Positions 1-8,404 of a DNA stretch of 64,000 bases are shown here, piece by piece. Origin of the DNA: an uncultured Bacilli bacterium (GTDB lineage: Bacteria > Bacillota_I > Bacilli_A > RF39 > UBA660); assembly GCA_934162125.1 (NCBI GenBank), contig CAKPHU010000001.1:62001-126000 (forward strand). The letters are read 5' to 3'. Numbering within the stretch: position 1 is the stretch's first letter; every line of letters starts with the position of its first letter. The notes beneath the pieces were generated by a model, which saw nothing but the letters and a program-made list of their open reading frames with translations, was not told the DNA's origin and searched no databases. A program made the translations under genes and the position numbers.

Positions 1-882
1 ATAATTTAACATTTGAAGATCCTCTTTAGAAAGAGATTCAGTACTGTTTTGTTCAATACTATGAAGGACATGTTCTTTTTCAAGTTCTAGTTCAACGTGA
101 GTTACCATATAACGTAAGAATAGTGAAATATCTCCGTGACTACGACCACAGATAATAGCTTTTTCGTAGTCCTGTTTAGCAAAAGCAATAGCTTGATTAA
201 AGATAATGTATGGATAACTTTTATTATTTAGAAGGTACCACATGGCCATAGTTCGGCTAGTTCTACCATTAATATCAAAGTAGGGATGAATATAGACAAA
301 GTAGAAATGCATTATTTGAGATTTTAGGAATGCAGACATTTCTGTTTCTTGTGAGCCATCATTTATATAGGCAAAATACTGAGACATATAATCTTCTATT
401 TTATCGGCAGGCATACCTTCAAACATATCATCACCAATATGAATACCTTTTAGAATATGAACTTTTCTAGTTCGATAGTATTCTCCCATATAAGTTTGAT
501 CATAAGAATTTAAAAGTCCAGAACTTAGAATACTATAAAGTTCTCTTAAACTTTCTTTATTAATGTCAGAGTGTTTTAGAATGTATTCATAACCATGATA
601 AAGGTTAATGATTCTTTGTCTTTCTTCTGTAGGAATTGCTACTTTAGATTTAATTACTTCATCAATTACACTTAAGTCATCAGTAATTCCTTCAATATTA
701 TTGTTGGATTTTATTTCTTGAGACATCATCATTCTTTTGGCAAAGGAAAGACTCTGCATGTAATCTTCGCCTTCAAGGAGATCTAAAAGTTCTCTACAAT
801 ATGGTTCTAGAAATGCTTCATTATAGTGAAGCTGTTTATCAGGTGCATACTCTAATGGTACTGTTTTGAATGTACTTAACAT
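1..882 (-). CDS. Fic domain protein (3' end beyond window)
   Basis: The frame is open for 294 codons from ATG at 880-882 to the window edge, preceded by a GAGGGG ribosome site. The Fic core is HPYFDINGRTSR at residues 199-210. It keeps the catalytic His, the acidic residue, Asn-Gly and both Arg of the HxFxxGNGRxxR family motif, although the first Gly is Ile. An upstream NNNIEG resembles the inhibitory-helix motif of self-restrained Fic enzymes. The family transfers AMP or related groups from nucleotides to protein hydroxyls; the target here is unknown. It starts 19 bases after the ttcA-like gene and may be co-transcribed. The C-terminal part, where a winged-helix domain often sits, is not visible. 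Confidence 0.9.
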   Translation of the reverse strand, partial: MLSTFKTVPLEYAPDKQLHYNEAFLEPYCRELLDLLEGEDYMQSLSFAKRMMMSQEIKSNNNIEGITDDLSVIDEVIKSKVAIPTEERQRIINLYHGYEYILKHSDINKESLRELYSILSSGLLNSYDQTYMGEYYRTRKVHILKGIHIGDDMFEGMPADKIEDYMSQYFAYINDGSQETEMSAFLKSQIMHFYFVYIHPYFDINGRTSRTMAMWYLLNNKSYPYIIFNQAIAFAKQDYEKAIICGRSHGDISLFLRYMVTHVELELEKEHVLHSIEQNSTESLSKEDLQMLNY

Positions 883-901
883 TTAGTCCCCTCCCCTCTT
901 T

Positions 902-1732
902 TTATTTTTGGTCATAGTCTTCTAAGAAACTTTTGTAGACACCAGCTTTCTTAGTACCTAGGACACAATCTAGATTGACATTGTCTAGGGCTTTAAAAAT
1001 GTTATAGTCAATATTTTTATTTATTTTACGTAGATTTTTAATAAGTTCTTTCATTTCTTTTCTTTTGCTTGTGCCATCGTTAATTAAAGAACATCCTTCA
1101 GTAAAACGACAAGCACAATTAATGAAAGTTAATTCGTTAGAATTACGCCAGCTTATAATGGCTTCTTCTTTAACGTGATATAGGGGTCTGATTAATTCAA
1201 TACCTGGAAAGTTATCAGAATGTAGTTTAGGCATCATAGTTTTGATTTCAGAACCATAAAACATTGATAGTAATGTTGTTTCAATTACATCATCAAAATG
1301 ATGACCTAATGCTATTTTGTTGCATCCTAATTCTTGAGCTTTTTTGTATAGGCAACCACGGCGCATACGAGCACATAAATAACAGGCACTCTTAGAATCA
1401 ACACTTGCGACGATATCAAAAATATCACTATTAAATATTTCAATTGGAACATTTAATGTTTTAGCGTTATCAATGATAAAGTCACGATTATATTCGTTGT
1501 AACCAGGATCCATAACAACGTAATGAGCGTTAAAATGGACTTTCCCGTGACGAGCTAGTTCTTCGATACACTTAGCAAGTAAGAATGAGTCTTTACCACC
1601 ACTAATACAAACCATGATGTTGTCATTTTCTTCAATTAAATTATAGTCTTGAACGGCAGAAATAAATTTACTCCAAATGTCTTTACGATATTTTTTTATA
1701 ATACTACGTTCTATTTCTTTATATTTTTCCAT
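902..1732 (-). CDS. TtcA-like tRNA 2-thiolation ATPase
   Basis: This is a 276-residue N-type ATP pyrophosphatase. The PP-loop SGGKDS lies near residue 44. A CYLC pair near residue 117 and a third Cys in the ACRFTEGC segment match the iron-sulfur cluster ligands of TtcA, which thiolates tRNA cytidine 32. GHHFDDVIET is the second family motif. The start overlaps the end of the cysteine desulfurase gene by 14 bases, which suggests translational coupling and a shared sulfur relay: the desulfurase supplies persulfide and this enzyme activates the tRNA base. The exact tRNA position modified is inferred from the family. Another thiolating PP-loop enzyme is possible. Confidence 0.85.
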   Translation of the reverse strand: MEKYKEIERSIIKKYRKDIWSKFISAVQDYNLIEENDNIMVCISGGKDSFLLAKCIEELARHGKVHFNAHYVVMDPGYNEYNRDFIIDNAKTLNVPIEIFNSDIFDIVASVDSKSACYLCARMRRGCLYKKAQELGCNKIALGHHFDDVIETTLLSMFYGSEIKTMMPKLHSDNFPGIELIRPLYHVKEEAIISWRNSNELTFINCACRFTEGCSLINDGTSKRKEMKELIKNLRKINKNIDYNIFKALDNVNLDCVLGTKKAGVYKSFLEDYDQK

Positions 1733-2852
1733 TTAATTCATACTCCTTATATATTTTTGCGAAGGTTTCTAAAAAGATATTAACTTCTTCGGGCGTTGTT
1801 AAGTGGGAAAGACTTAGGCGAACGGAAGAAAGTGACAAGTTTTTATCTTTAGTTACGGCATAAACAAGCTTGGATGGGGTTTCAATAGGACAACAAGATG
1901 TCTTTGTTGAAACATAGATTTCTTCCTCTTCTAGTCTTTTTTGAATGTCTAGAGCACGTACTCCTTTAATACTAAAATTGATTGTATGAGGAATAGAAGA
2001 CATTCTATTATTGATAACTACTTTAGGATAAGTTTTTAGTTTGCCTTTAATTTTAGTACTTAATTCGGTTATATACTTATTTCTTTCATCTTGATTTTTT
2101 AAAGCAATATCTAGAGTTTTAGCAGTTGAAGTAATATCTGCAGTACAAGGTGTACCACTACGGTAGACGGTTGTGGATTTACCACCATTAATTTGAGGTT
2201 TAAGACTAACGGACTTTTTCTTAATTAAAATGCCTGTTCCTGGTAGTCCATAAAATTTATGAGGCGTAATTGTTACTAAAGCAATGTCTTTTAGATCAAA
2301 GTCAATTTTACCAATACTTTGAGAGGCATCAGTATGAAATGCACAATTAGGATAAGATTTTAGAAGTTCAGCGATTTCTTCAACTGGTTGACGTAGACCT
2401 AATTCACTATCTACGGTACAAACGCTTACTAGAATGGTATCATCACGAAGAAGAGACTTTAGAGCTTCTAAATCAACAAGGCCTTCATTAGTGATAGGTA
2501 TTAATCCGACTTCAAAACCTTTTTCTTGCATATCTGTTACGGCTGCGACTAGAGAATTATGTTCAAGAGCACTAATTAGGATGTGCTTACCTCTATTTTT
2601 ATAACGTTCACAAATACCTTTAACAACTAAGTTATTTGATTCACTTGCGCCACTAGTATAGATTATTTCTTCAGGTAGAACTTTTAAGTTATTTGCGATT
2701 GACTCTGTACTTTGATCAATTATATTTTTAGATATTAAACCTAACTTATGATTAGAGTTAGGGTTGGCATAATAATTTTTAATGGTATCATTGTAAGTAT
2801 TTAAAACTTCACTGTCTACGGGAGTTCCAGCAGCATAATCTAGATATATCAT
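1719..2852 (-). CDS. Cysteine desulfurase (NifS/IscS family)
   Basis: A 377-residue class V aminotransferase-fold, PLP-dependent enzyme that takes sulfur from cysteine as an enzyme-bound persulfide. Visible motifs are TSGASESNN for cofactor binding near residue 67, HTDASQSIGK with the PLP-contacting Asp, the Schiff-base Lys in TPHKFYG near residue 199, and the TKTSCC segment carrying the mobile catalytic Cys near residue 319. The length is slightly short for the family. It is the first gene of a unit with the TtcA-like gene, so tRNA thiolation is its likely job, with iron-sulfur supply also possible. The ribosome site GGAAG lies about 9 bases before ATG. Confidence 0.92.
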   Translation of the reverse strand: MIYLDYAAGTPVDSEVLNTYNDTIKNYYANPNSNHKLGLISKNIIDQSTESIANNLKVLPEEIIYTSGASESNNLVVKGICERYKNRGKHILISALEHNSLVAAVTDMQEKGFEVGLIPITNEGLVDLEALKSLLRDDTILVSVCTVDSELGLRQPVEEIAELLKSYPNCAFHTDASQSIGKIDFDLKDIALVTITPHKFYGLPGTGILIKKKSVSLKPQINGGKSTTVYRSGTPCTADITSTAKTLDIALKNQDERNKYITELSTKIKGKLKTYPKVVINNRMSSIPHTINFSIKGVRALDIQKRLEEEEIYVSTKTSCCPIETPSKLVYAVTKDKNLSLSSVRLSLSHLTTPEEVNIFLETFAKIYKEYELNGKI

Positions 2853-2873
2853 ATAAGTACTTCCTTTCGAAAA

Positions 2874-2940
2874 TTAAATCTAGTACATTATAACACAAAA
2901 ACAAACTATTTTATAGATAGTTTGTTTTGGTATTTTATAA
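2874..2940. repeat. Intergenic direct repeat, copy 1
   Basis: About 65 bases around the terminator hairpin are nearly identical to 3340-3404. The match extends past the hairpin into the AT-rich sequence on both sides, including a TATAAT-like segment on the minus strand. This indicates a duplicated terminator and leader unit on both sides of the pyrophosphatase-like gene. Confidence 0.75.
2899..2927 (-). terminator. Rho-independent terminator, copy 1
   Basis: A perfect 11-base stem, AAACAAACTAT at 2899-2909 with ATAGTTTGTTT at 2917-2927, follows the pyrophosphatase-like gene and ends in a T-rich tract on the minus strand. The same hairpin is present at 3365-3393. Confidence 0.8.
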
Positions 2941-2961
2941 GATTTTGAGCTTGATTTACTT

Positions 2962-3307
2962 TTATCTTATAATTACAGATTCAAAATATTTTTCTTGGAA
3001 TTCAGTTAAGGCTCTGATGGCATCATCTGAATAATTTTTACCGTCTTTTGAAACTACTAGTTTGTCATCATCGTCATTGGTTCTATGTATAATAGCGATG
3101 ACTTTGCCTTTACTAGATGGTACTGGTTCAAATTCTCCGACTAAATAAGCGTCTAATTCTTCACCATCTCCACTTATTGTGTTTGGAACGTATCCATAGT
3201 TTAACATGTACATAAAACCATGCTTAGGGTGTCTTGTGCCTAGTTGTCTATCTATCTCAAGCTCTACTTCTTTTCCTAGATAGTCTTTTGGGTTTGTTTT
3301 TTTCCAT
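2962..3307 (-). pseudogene. Frameshifted inorganic pyrophosphatase-like gene
   Basis: The open frame from 3213 begins inside the protein at MYMLNYGYVP. Coding similarity continues upstream in the same frame: KDYLGKEVELEIDRQLG, then TRHPKHGF. The only well-placed start is ATG at 3305-3307, eight bases after GGAGG, and it lies in another frame. Removing one A from the A7 run at 3297-3303 joins them, giving MEKTNPKDYLGKEVE and an intact protein of about 114 residues. The family is the short Bacillota pyrophosphatase-like group, with NYGYVPNTISGDGEELDAY where classic enzymes have the metal-binding acidic motif. It could be a real pseudogene, a slippage-controlled gene or a homopolymer sequencing error. 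Confidence 0.8.
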
Positions 3308-3339
3308 TTTAATTTCCTCCAAGTTTTTTCTTTTGAAAA

Positions 3340-3404
3340 CTAAGTTGAGTATATTGTAACATAAAAACAAACTATTTTATAGATAGTTTGTTTCAGTATT
3401 TTAT
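3340..3404. repeat. Intergenic direct repeat, copy 2
   Basis: Second copy of the repeat at 2874-2940. It lies between the flavodoxin stop and the start of the pyrophosphatase-like gene. The hairpin core is identical and the flanks differ by a few substitutions. Confidence 0.75.
3365..3393 (-). terminator. Terminator after flavodoxin gene, copy 2
   Basis: The stem at 3365-3375 pairs with 3383-3393 and has the same sequence as the hairpin at 2899-2927. It begins just past the flavodoxin stop and is followed by a T-rich tract on the minus strand. Confidence 0.8.
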
Positions 3405-3877
3405 AAAGTATTAATCCAGTTATTGATGAGTTTTGGATCAGTTTTTAATGTATCTCCTTCTTCTGAATAAAGAATATTCATCAATTCCATTACTTTTGAA
3501 TTGGGACAAAGTTTTGTGATTTCTTGAGAAGTATGACCTAACCAGCCTGCATTAGTAACAAATGGATAAATTGTTTTATTTGATAAATCATTTTCTTTAA
3601 GAAAAGTTCTGATGACAGGCGTTATTGTGTACCACCAAACAGGACTTCCGAGTATGATTTCATCATAGTTTGAAAGGTCTACTCCTAAGTCTTTAATTGG
3701 GATTGTTTTATTGTTGCTACTGTTGTTTTGTTCCTCCTCTACTACTCTATTGTAGTCTTTTGAGTATGGAATTACAGGTTCTAATTCTAAGATATCACAA
3801 TTTAATTTTTCCTTTATTTTATTGGCTATTTCTCTAGTATGTCCACTATAAGAAAAGTAGATAATTATTTTATTCAT
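3401..3877 (-). CDS. Flavodoxin-like FMN protein
   Basis: A 158-residue single-domain protein. YFSYSGHTREIA at residues 7-18 is the phosphate-binding loop for FMN. GSPVWWYTITPVIRTF near residue 77 and the later TNAGWLGHTSQ are typical of the flavodoxin group annotated as NAD(P)H-dependent reductases. It probably carries electrons in the cytoplasm, but the partner is unknown. ATG follows TGGAGG with good spacing, and a hairpin terminator follows the stop. The next gene upstream ends 12 bases before this start. Confidence 0.88.
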   Translation of the reverse strand: MNKIIIYFSYSGHTREIANKIKEKLNCDILELEPVIPYSKDYNRVVEEEQNNSSNNKTIPIKDLGVDLSNYDEIILGSPVWWYTITPVIRTFLKENDLSNKTIYPFVTNAGWLGHTSQEITKLCPNSKVMELMNILYSEEGDTLKTDPKLINNWINTL

Positions 3878-3889
3878 ATTGCCTCCATT

Positions 3890-4648
3890 TTAATAATAAA
3901 ATTTTTCACCTGAAGTATTACCATAATATACTCCATAGTAAGTAGTTCCACAATCATCAACTATTGCTTCGCAACCATATGTTGAAGCTGGAATATTATT
4001 ATTTTTGAAGTACTCAAAAGCTTCTAGTTGCCCACCACTTTTGATACATGAATCTTCATCTTCAAAGACATAACTATAAGTATTTTGAAATTTCTTAGGG
4101 GTACATTGTACTTGTTCTTGGTGTGGTGTTTCTGTTTGATTTATAGTTGGAGTGGTTTTCTCTTTAGCTGACTCTTCATTTTGTGAAGACTGTTCTTCTT
4201 GAGTTGGATTTTCTGTTTCTTCTTCTTTATTATTTTCATTTGTTGGCTTTAAAACTTTTTCTTTGGTTAACTCAACAGGGATGTAACCAAGAACTTTATC
4301 ATTTTGCATGATAAGAATTTTATGTTGACCAGCAGTTAGTTCTTTATTTTTTAAAGCGTCATTTACATTTTCTATGTAATAAGTGTTATCTTTCTTTGTT
4401 AAAGTGAATTCTCCTAAGTCAAGAGGTTCAGAAAAGATCCATAAATGAACTTTAGAATTATTTTCTGAATTGATTTTGGAAATAGTTATTTTGTCATCAG
4501 TTATAGTACTTTCTAATTTTTCAGCACTTTCTAAAGACTTTTTTATTGTCGTTGTTTCATCACTTTTAGATTTCAAAAATATAGCATCAATTCCTCCTAT
4601 AATTAGTAAAATTGTCATGAGTATTAAAGGTATATAATTCTTCTTCAT
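3890..4648 (-). CDS. Membrane-anchored protein with Cys-containing C-terminal domain
   Basis: Not recognised as a named family. I start it at ATG 4646-4648, after AAGGAG, giving 252 residues; a longer start 33 bases upstream has no good ribosome site. Residues 1-20 form one membrane segment after two Lys. A mainly beta-looking segment follows, then a Glu/Gln/Thr-rich linker at roughly residues 145-185, and a compact C-terminal domain with four Cys (CTPKKFQ, EDSCIK, YGCEAI, DDCGTT). The export topology suggests a surface or extracytoplasmic role with disulfides. The linker resembles spacers of wall-associated proteins. It lies directly upstream of the flavodoxin gene. Confidence 0.7.
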   Translation of the reverse strand: MKKNYIPLILMTILLIIGGIDAIFLKSKSDETTTIKKSLESAEKLESTITDDKITISKINSENNSKVHLWIFSEPLDLGEFTLTKKDNTYYIENVNDALKNKELTAGQHKILIMQNDKVLGYIPVELTKEKVLKPTNENNKEEETENPTQEEQSSQNEESAKEKTTPTINQTETPHQEQVQCTPKKFQNTYSYVFEDEDSCIKSGGQLEAFEYFKNNNIPASTYGCEAIVDDCGTTYYGVYYGNTSGEKFYY

Positions 4649-4745
4649 AATATCATTCTCCTTAGTTAAAATATAGCACAAATGCAGTTAGCATTCAATA
4701 AGGACACATATTTTTTTTCAGAATATTGATGATAAAATTATGAAG

Positions 4746-4774
4746 TTTACTTTCAATTAAATATGAAATATAAT
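4746..4774 (+). promoter_or_regulatory. SigA-type promoter for the surface metallopeptidase
   Basis: TTTACT at 4746-4751 and TATAAT at 4769-4774 are 17 bases apart, upstream of the AGAGGTG ribosome site and ATG at 4797. This gene opposes most of its neighbours, so it needs its own promoter. Confidence 0.75.
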
Positions 4775-4796
4775 AATTTTATACTAGAGGTGTGAT

Positions 4797-6272
4797 ATGA
4801 AGAAGTTTAAGGAAATATTTACTAATAAGAAAAAAACTGTAATTATAATGATTGTGATTGTTTTATTAGTTCTTATAGGTGTTGGTATGTTTATATTTAT
4901 GAGTCAGAAGAAAAATAATATTAAAGACGATAAAAAGACAGAAGAAAAAGAAAATAAAAATGATAATAGTAATATAAATAAAGATAATAAGAAATGTGAT
5001 AGTGACAAGAAAATACATTTCTTTGTAGTTTTTAATAATACTGATAATTCAGAAGTAAATAAACAAGAATATTGTATAAATTGTGATCTTGATAAGACGA
5101 TACCTAAAGCATTTACACAAAATCCTAATGTTACTTTTGATGGTTGGTACTACGATAAAGATTATAAAGAGAAAGTTGAAGTTGATGACGCTACTAAGTT
5201 GGTTTTGGTTCCAATTAAAGATGAGAACGATTGTGTTACTGGTTTTGAAGATTTGAATTTATATACGAAATGGAAGAGGCAAGAAGAAAAACATATTGGA
5301 TCGAATGAAGAACTTTATAGAGAGCTTAATACTTTGATGACTAGTAGAAATTATAATGAATATGCAATAAGGGTAATTACTTCATTTATACCTGATTATC
5401 AAAAACTATTTACGAATGATGAAATATATAAATTATTTACTGGTGTTACTAAGGTGACTCTTAATCCATATGATCCAAATAACCCTAATTTATCAGATAC
5501 TAATAGAGCCTATAATGCAGGTGGTAATATTGTGATTAATTGTTTTAAGGGGGAACTTGATTCTGAATACAATTGGGACGGATTAAGATGGTTACTTACT
5601 CATGAAATAATGCATTCTTTAGGATCTTTTCAAGATAATTATAAAGAAAATAATCCATATAATATTTCTTTATATACAAGAAATAGTTTGTTAGAAGAAG
5701 GACTTGCTGATTCGATTGCTCACTTTGTTAAAGGTACAGAACATATTAATAAGTTTGCTGTTATTGATGAAAAAAAGTTTAAAATGTATGAACTAGATTC
5801 TAATAACGAGGTTGTCTTAGATAATGAAGTTACACATGCTTATACTTTAGCTGGTAATACAATAAGTCTTTTTAAATATATTGGTTGCTACAATGAATTA
5901 ATTCATGCGAATATAGATCAAAGTTGGTCTGGCTTAAAATCTTGTATGATTAAGAATGTTAAGAACGGTGAAAAGTATTGGAATGAACTATTTAGTTTAT
6001 TAAATGGAATGTATCTTTATGTTGGTTATCCTAATAAGTTTTATGATCGTAATCAAGCTTTGACGTTGTATACGGGAAATAGTAAGGAACTTTTAAATTA
6101 TGTTGGGTCTAATACTTTAAATAAATTAGTTATTAGTTATGCTAAGTTAGAAAGTGAAATTATAAATAATAAAACTGATAATACTTATAAAGCTTGTGAT
6201 TTTTATAAAAATAATTTAATAAGATATAGTAGTGATGGAAAAACTTTTAGTAGTAATTATGGTTGTAAGTAA
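4797..6272 (+). CDS. Membrane-anchored zinc metallopeptidase with InlB-like repeat
   Basis: A 491-residue protein with a single N-terminal membrane anchor at about residues 13-35, then a Lys/Asn/Asp-rich stalk. Residues about 75-160 resemble a Listeria-Bacteroides (InlB B-type) repeat, ending in FDGWYYDKDY and LNLYTKW. The catalytic region has HEIMHS (HExxH) near residue 268 and EEGLADSIAH about 35 residues later, the likely third ligand region of a gluzincin-type peptidase. It is probably anchored with the catalytic domain outside. The substrate is unknown. It is the only plus-strand gene in this part of the window and ends at a bidirectional terminator. Confidence 0.75.
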   Translation: MKKFKEIFTNKKKTVIIMIVIVLLVLIGVGMFIFMSQKKNNIKDDKKTEEKENKNDNSNINKDNKKCDSDKKIHFFVVFNNTDNSEVNKQEYCINCDLDKTIPKAFTQNPNVTFDGWYYDKDYKEKVEVDDATKLVLVPIKDENDCVTGFEDLNLYTKWKRQEEKHIGSNEELYRELNTLMTSRNYNEYAIRVITSFIPDYQKLFTNDEIYKLFTGVTKVTLNPYDPNNPNLSDTNRAYNAGGNIVINCFKGELDSEYNWDGLRWLLTHEIMHSLGSFQDNYKENNPYNISLYTRNSLLEEGLADSIAHFVKGTEHINKFAVIDEKKFKMYELDSNNEVVLDNEVTHAYTLAGNTISLFKYIGCYNELIHANIDQSWSGLKSCMIKNVKNGEKYWNELFSLLNGMYLYVGYPNKFYDRNQALTLYTGNSKELLNYVGSNTLNKLVISYAKLESEIINNKTDNTYKACDFYKNNLIRYSSDGKTFSSNYGCK

Positions 6273-6275
6273 GAA

Positions 6276-6307
6276 AAAAATATGCCTCTTTTAGGAAGCA
6301 TATTTTT
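6276..6307. terminator. Bidirectional terminator between convergent genes
   Basis: AAAAATATGC at 6276-6285 pairs with GCATATTTTT at 6298-6307, with A/T runs on both sides. It separates the plus-strand peptidase gene from the minus-strand DUF4272 gene. Confidence 0.85.
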
Positions 6308-6316
6308 TGTTATGTT

Positions 6317-7018
6317 TTATGTATCTAGAGAAATTTCATTCCAATCATCGATATTTGAAATAAGCCACTCTAGCCCTCTTCTTCTTTCCCAGACTACTTC
6401 TGGATCAAGAACTCCAATGTTTGTTTCTGGTTTTAGCCTTTTTTCAACACAGGCCCAATGATAACGATAATATAGATCTAACATATCAAGTATTTCTTCA
6501 ATATCTCTAAGCTTTGTTTTACTTTTGAAGTCTTCATAGCTTTTACAGTCACCAACAATAGTAATAGCTTTTTGGCAATCACAAGTGTCATTTGGTATTA
6601 TCATTTCATTAGTATCAATTAGACCTAAAGCCCATATTAGTGACCAGTAACATTCATAGGTCCAAACAATATTTCTAACATCTTGTTTAGTATAGCTGTT
6701 GTCAAATAATTTTTTCTCACTTTTTAACAATTCATTTTCAACATTAAAGGCTTTTAATAATTTTGACATCACTGTTTTCGATTCTTCATAATTATTATTT
6801 TGTTCAATGTCACAAGCAATTTGAATTGATAATAAAGATGCAATTGCTCTTTTACAGATTGTATCTAAGTCTTTTAATTTTACAGTAGAACTTGATTCAA
6901 TGACTGGTAGATTGTCATAACAGGCAATTCCCATTTTCTTGATATAATCATTATTTTTCGTTCTTCTTGCTTCTGGTGTAATGGCTTTATTATTTTTAAA
7001 TTTGGCAAATATACTCAT
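6317..7018 (-). CDS. DUF4272 domain protein
   Basis: A 233-residue cytoplasmic protein with no signal or membrane segment. The sequence matches the DUF4272 family as I know it. ARRTKN near the N-terminus, TYECYWSLIWALGLID near residue 130 and the C-terminal EVVWERRRGLEWLI segment are its most recognisable stretches. The function of this family is unknown. It has a clear AAAGGAG ribosome site and stands 23 bases downstream of the lipoprotein gene, so the two may be co-transcribed. Confidence 0.78.
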   Translation of the reverse strand: MSIFAKFKNNKAITPEARRTKNNDYIKKMGIACYDNLPVIESSSTVKLKDLDTICKRAIASLLSIQIACDIEQNNNYEESKTVMSKLLKAFNVENELLKSEKKLFDNSYTKQDVRNIVWTYECYWSLIWALGLIDTNEMIIPNDTCDCQKAITIVGDCKSYEDFKSKTKLRDIEEILDMLDLYYRYHWACVEKRLKPETNIGVLDPEVVWERRRGLEWLISNIDDWNEISLDT

Positions 7019-7041
7019 AATATTACTCCTTTATCTAATAA

Positions 7042-7602
7042 TTATTTATACCATCTTAAGATTTGGTATTGATATGAGTCGTCTTTTTCTAAGTAGCCAA
7101 CAGAAATACCTTTACCATTATTTGATGTTTTACCAGATGAAGCTGTGTCTTTAGCATCTTTTAATAACATATCAATTTCAGTGTCAGTTATTTCATTATT
7201 GTTAGCTTTTATTAAATACTTGGCATATGGAATAACATTTGATTCATATGAAGTAGTTTTATTGACATAAATAAGCATATAATCAACGATATCAGTTGCT
7301 TTGTCTCCAGTGTATTTTTCTGGAACAATAACCAAATAAATGCCTTCAATTAGTCCATACCAGTATTGGTTATTATCTTCAGTTAGATAATCAATTGAGG
7401 CAGGATTTAAATCACTATTATCTACTACTTCAGTATTAAATTTTGCGACTAAGACGTCAACTGTTTCTTTTTCAACCGTACCATACTTTTCCTCAATTCC
7501 TTGGGGATCTTTTTTGCCATCTTCTGAAGATGCCTTACCGCAGCCAGTTAAACTGATAAGTATTAGGCCACACATTAAAATAGTTAGTATTGTCTTTTTC
7601 AT
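7042..7602 (-). CDS. Lipoprotein, probably DUF4358-like
   Basis: A 186-residue secreted lipoprotein. The signal peptide MKKTILTILMCGLILISLTG ends at a lipobox with Cys21, so the mature protein should be anchored to the outer face of the membrane. The mature part is one domain of about 145 residues rich in Tyr, Asp and Thr; its layout (two beta-rich halves, VLVAKFNTEVV, then YWYGLIEGIYLVIVP) resembles DUF4358 lipoproteins. That assignment is tentative. Ribosome site GAAAGGAG. It lies between the TfoX-like and DUF4272 genes on the same strand. Confidence 0.72.
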   Translation of the reverse strand: MKKTILTILMCGLILISLTGCGKASSEDGKKDPQGIEEKYGTVEKETVDVLVAKFNTEVVDNSDLNPASIDYLTEDNNQYWYGLIEGIYLVIVPEKYTGDKATDIVDYMLIYVNKTTSYESNVIPYAKYLIKANNNEITDTEIDMLLKDAKDTASSGKTSNNGKGISVGYLEKDDSYQYQILRWYK

Positions 7603-7617
7603 TTTTCTTTCTCCTTT

Positions 7618-7923
7618 CTAATGAAAACTATTTTTTATTAAATCTTTATAGGTATCTAGAATAATTTCTTTTAATACTTCTTGATTATCAACGTCGTCAA
7701 TTAAATACATAGGTTTAGCACCGTCATAGGGGATTGACTCTTCCATGTGATATTTTTTGTTTGAATCCACTATTTTGACAAGCAATCTATCATCATATAT
7801 TCCCCCAAATAATATTCTATTATAGTATAGTAGATACTCTCCCATCATTTGTTTTGAAGTAATATTATCTAATAGATTTAATTGTTCTAGAATGAAATCT
7901 TTATATTCCTTTGTAGTAGACAT
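7618..7923 (-). CDS. TfoX/Sxy N-terminal domain protein
   Basis: A 101-residue protein equal to the stand-alone TfoX N-terminal domain. SKQMMGEYLLYYNRILFGGI at residues 23-42 is the family signature. In proteobacteria full-length TfoX/Sxy proteins promote competence gene expression, but single-domain versions in Bacillota have no established role, so a competence function should not be assumed. It begins two bases after the stop of the small membrane protein gene, indicating one transcript. Confidence 0.75.
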   Translation of the reverse strand: MSTTKEYKDFILEQLNLLDNITSKQMMGEYLLYYNRILFGGIYDDRLLVKIVDSNKKYHMEESIPYDGAKPMYLIDDVDNQEVLKEIILDTYKDLIKNSFH

Positions 7924-7925
7924 TT

Positions 7926-8171
7926 TTATCTTCCTTTCACATTATTTTTCGTATGGCTGGCATATTTATTTTTAGTTACTTTTCCAGCAATAAACATAGC
8001 AATACCAGGTAATATGTACTCCACTACTCTTTCAATTACAAAAACATAGAATGGTGCTGAATTATTAGCGGTATCATATTTAGAATAATCTGCTCCTAAT
8101 CTAATGGCAAAAGCAATGATTGCTAATGTACCAACGGCATATAAAAACTTATAAATGTTTTCTTTTTTCAT
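7926..8171 (-). CDS. Small two-segment membrane protein
   Basis: An 81-residue protein, not recognised. Two hydrophobic stretches, about residues 7-24 and 41-63, make a hairpin in the membrane, with a Lys-rich tail. An Arg within the first segment (AIRLGADYSKYD) and a polar loop separate them. It is adjacent to, and probably co-transcribed with, the TfoX-like gene, and marks the edge of the degraded accessory strip that follows to the right. Confidence 0.55.
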   Translation of the reverse strand: MKKENIYKFLYAVGTLAIIAFAIRLGADYSKYDTANNSAPFYVFVIERVVEYILPGIAMFIAGKVTKNKYASHTKNNVKGR

Positions 8172-8261
8172 AACTTTCCTCTTTTTTATTATTTTTACTT
8201 TACTATTTAATTGTACATTAAGGAAGAAAATAATAAATCAATAGTCATAAATAAGAATTTT

Positions 8262-8404
8262 TTAGGGATGTTGTAGTTGAGGTTTGAAAATCATTCTAAA
8301 GATATTTCTTACTACTGGTCCAACAAAGAATATTTGTAGTGGATAAGCCATTATGAAGTTCTTACAATATAATGTTATGTAATTACATATCAAATTACTG
8401 TTTA
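8262..8404 (-). pseudogene. C-terminal remnant of a DUF2798-like membrane protein
   Basis: Reading from about 8404 to TAA at 8262-8264 gives an open frame without a start, containing NFIMAYPLQIFFVGPVV at its centre and ending in FRMIFKPQLQHP. This looks like the second membrane helix and tail of DUF2798 proteins. The frame abuts the truncated phosphotransferase gene out of register, as expected if a deletion fused two unrelated genes. The function is lost. The family call rests on one helix and is tentative. Confidence 0.45.

Noticed and set aside
3297..3303. Programmed frameshift site in the pyrophosphatase-like gene
   Set aside because: The run is only a few codons from the start and lacks a stimulatory structure or stop context. 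Mutation or sequencing error is simpler, though slippage cannot be excluded.
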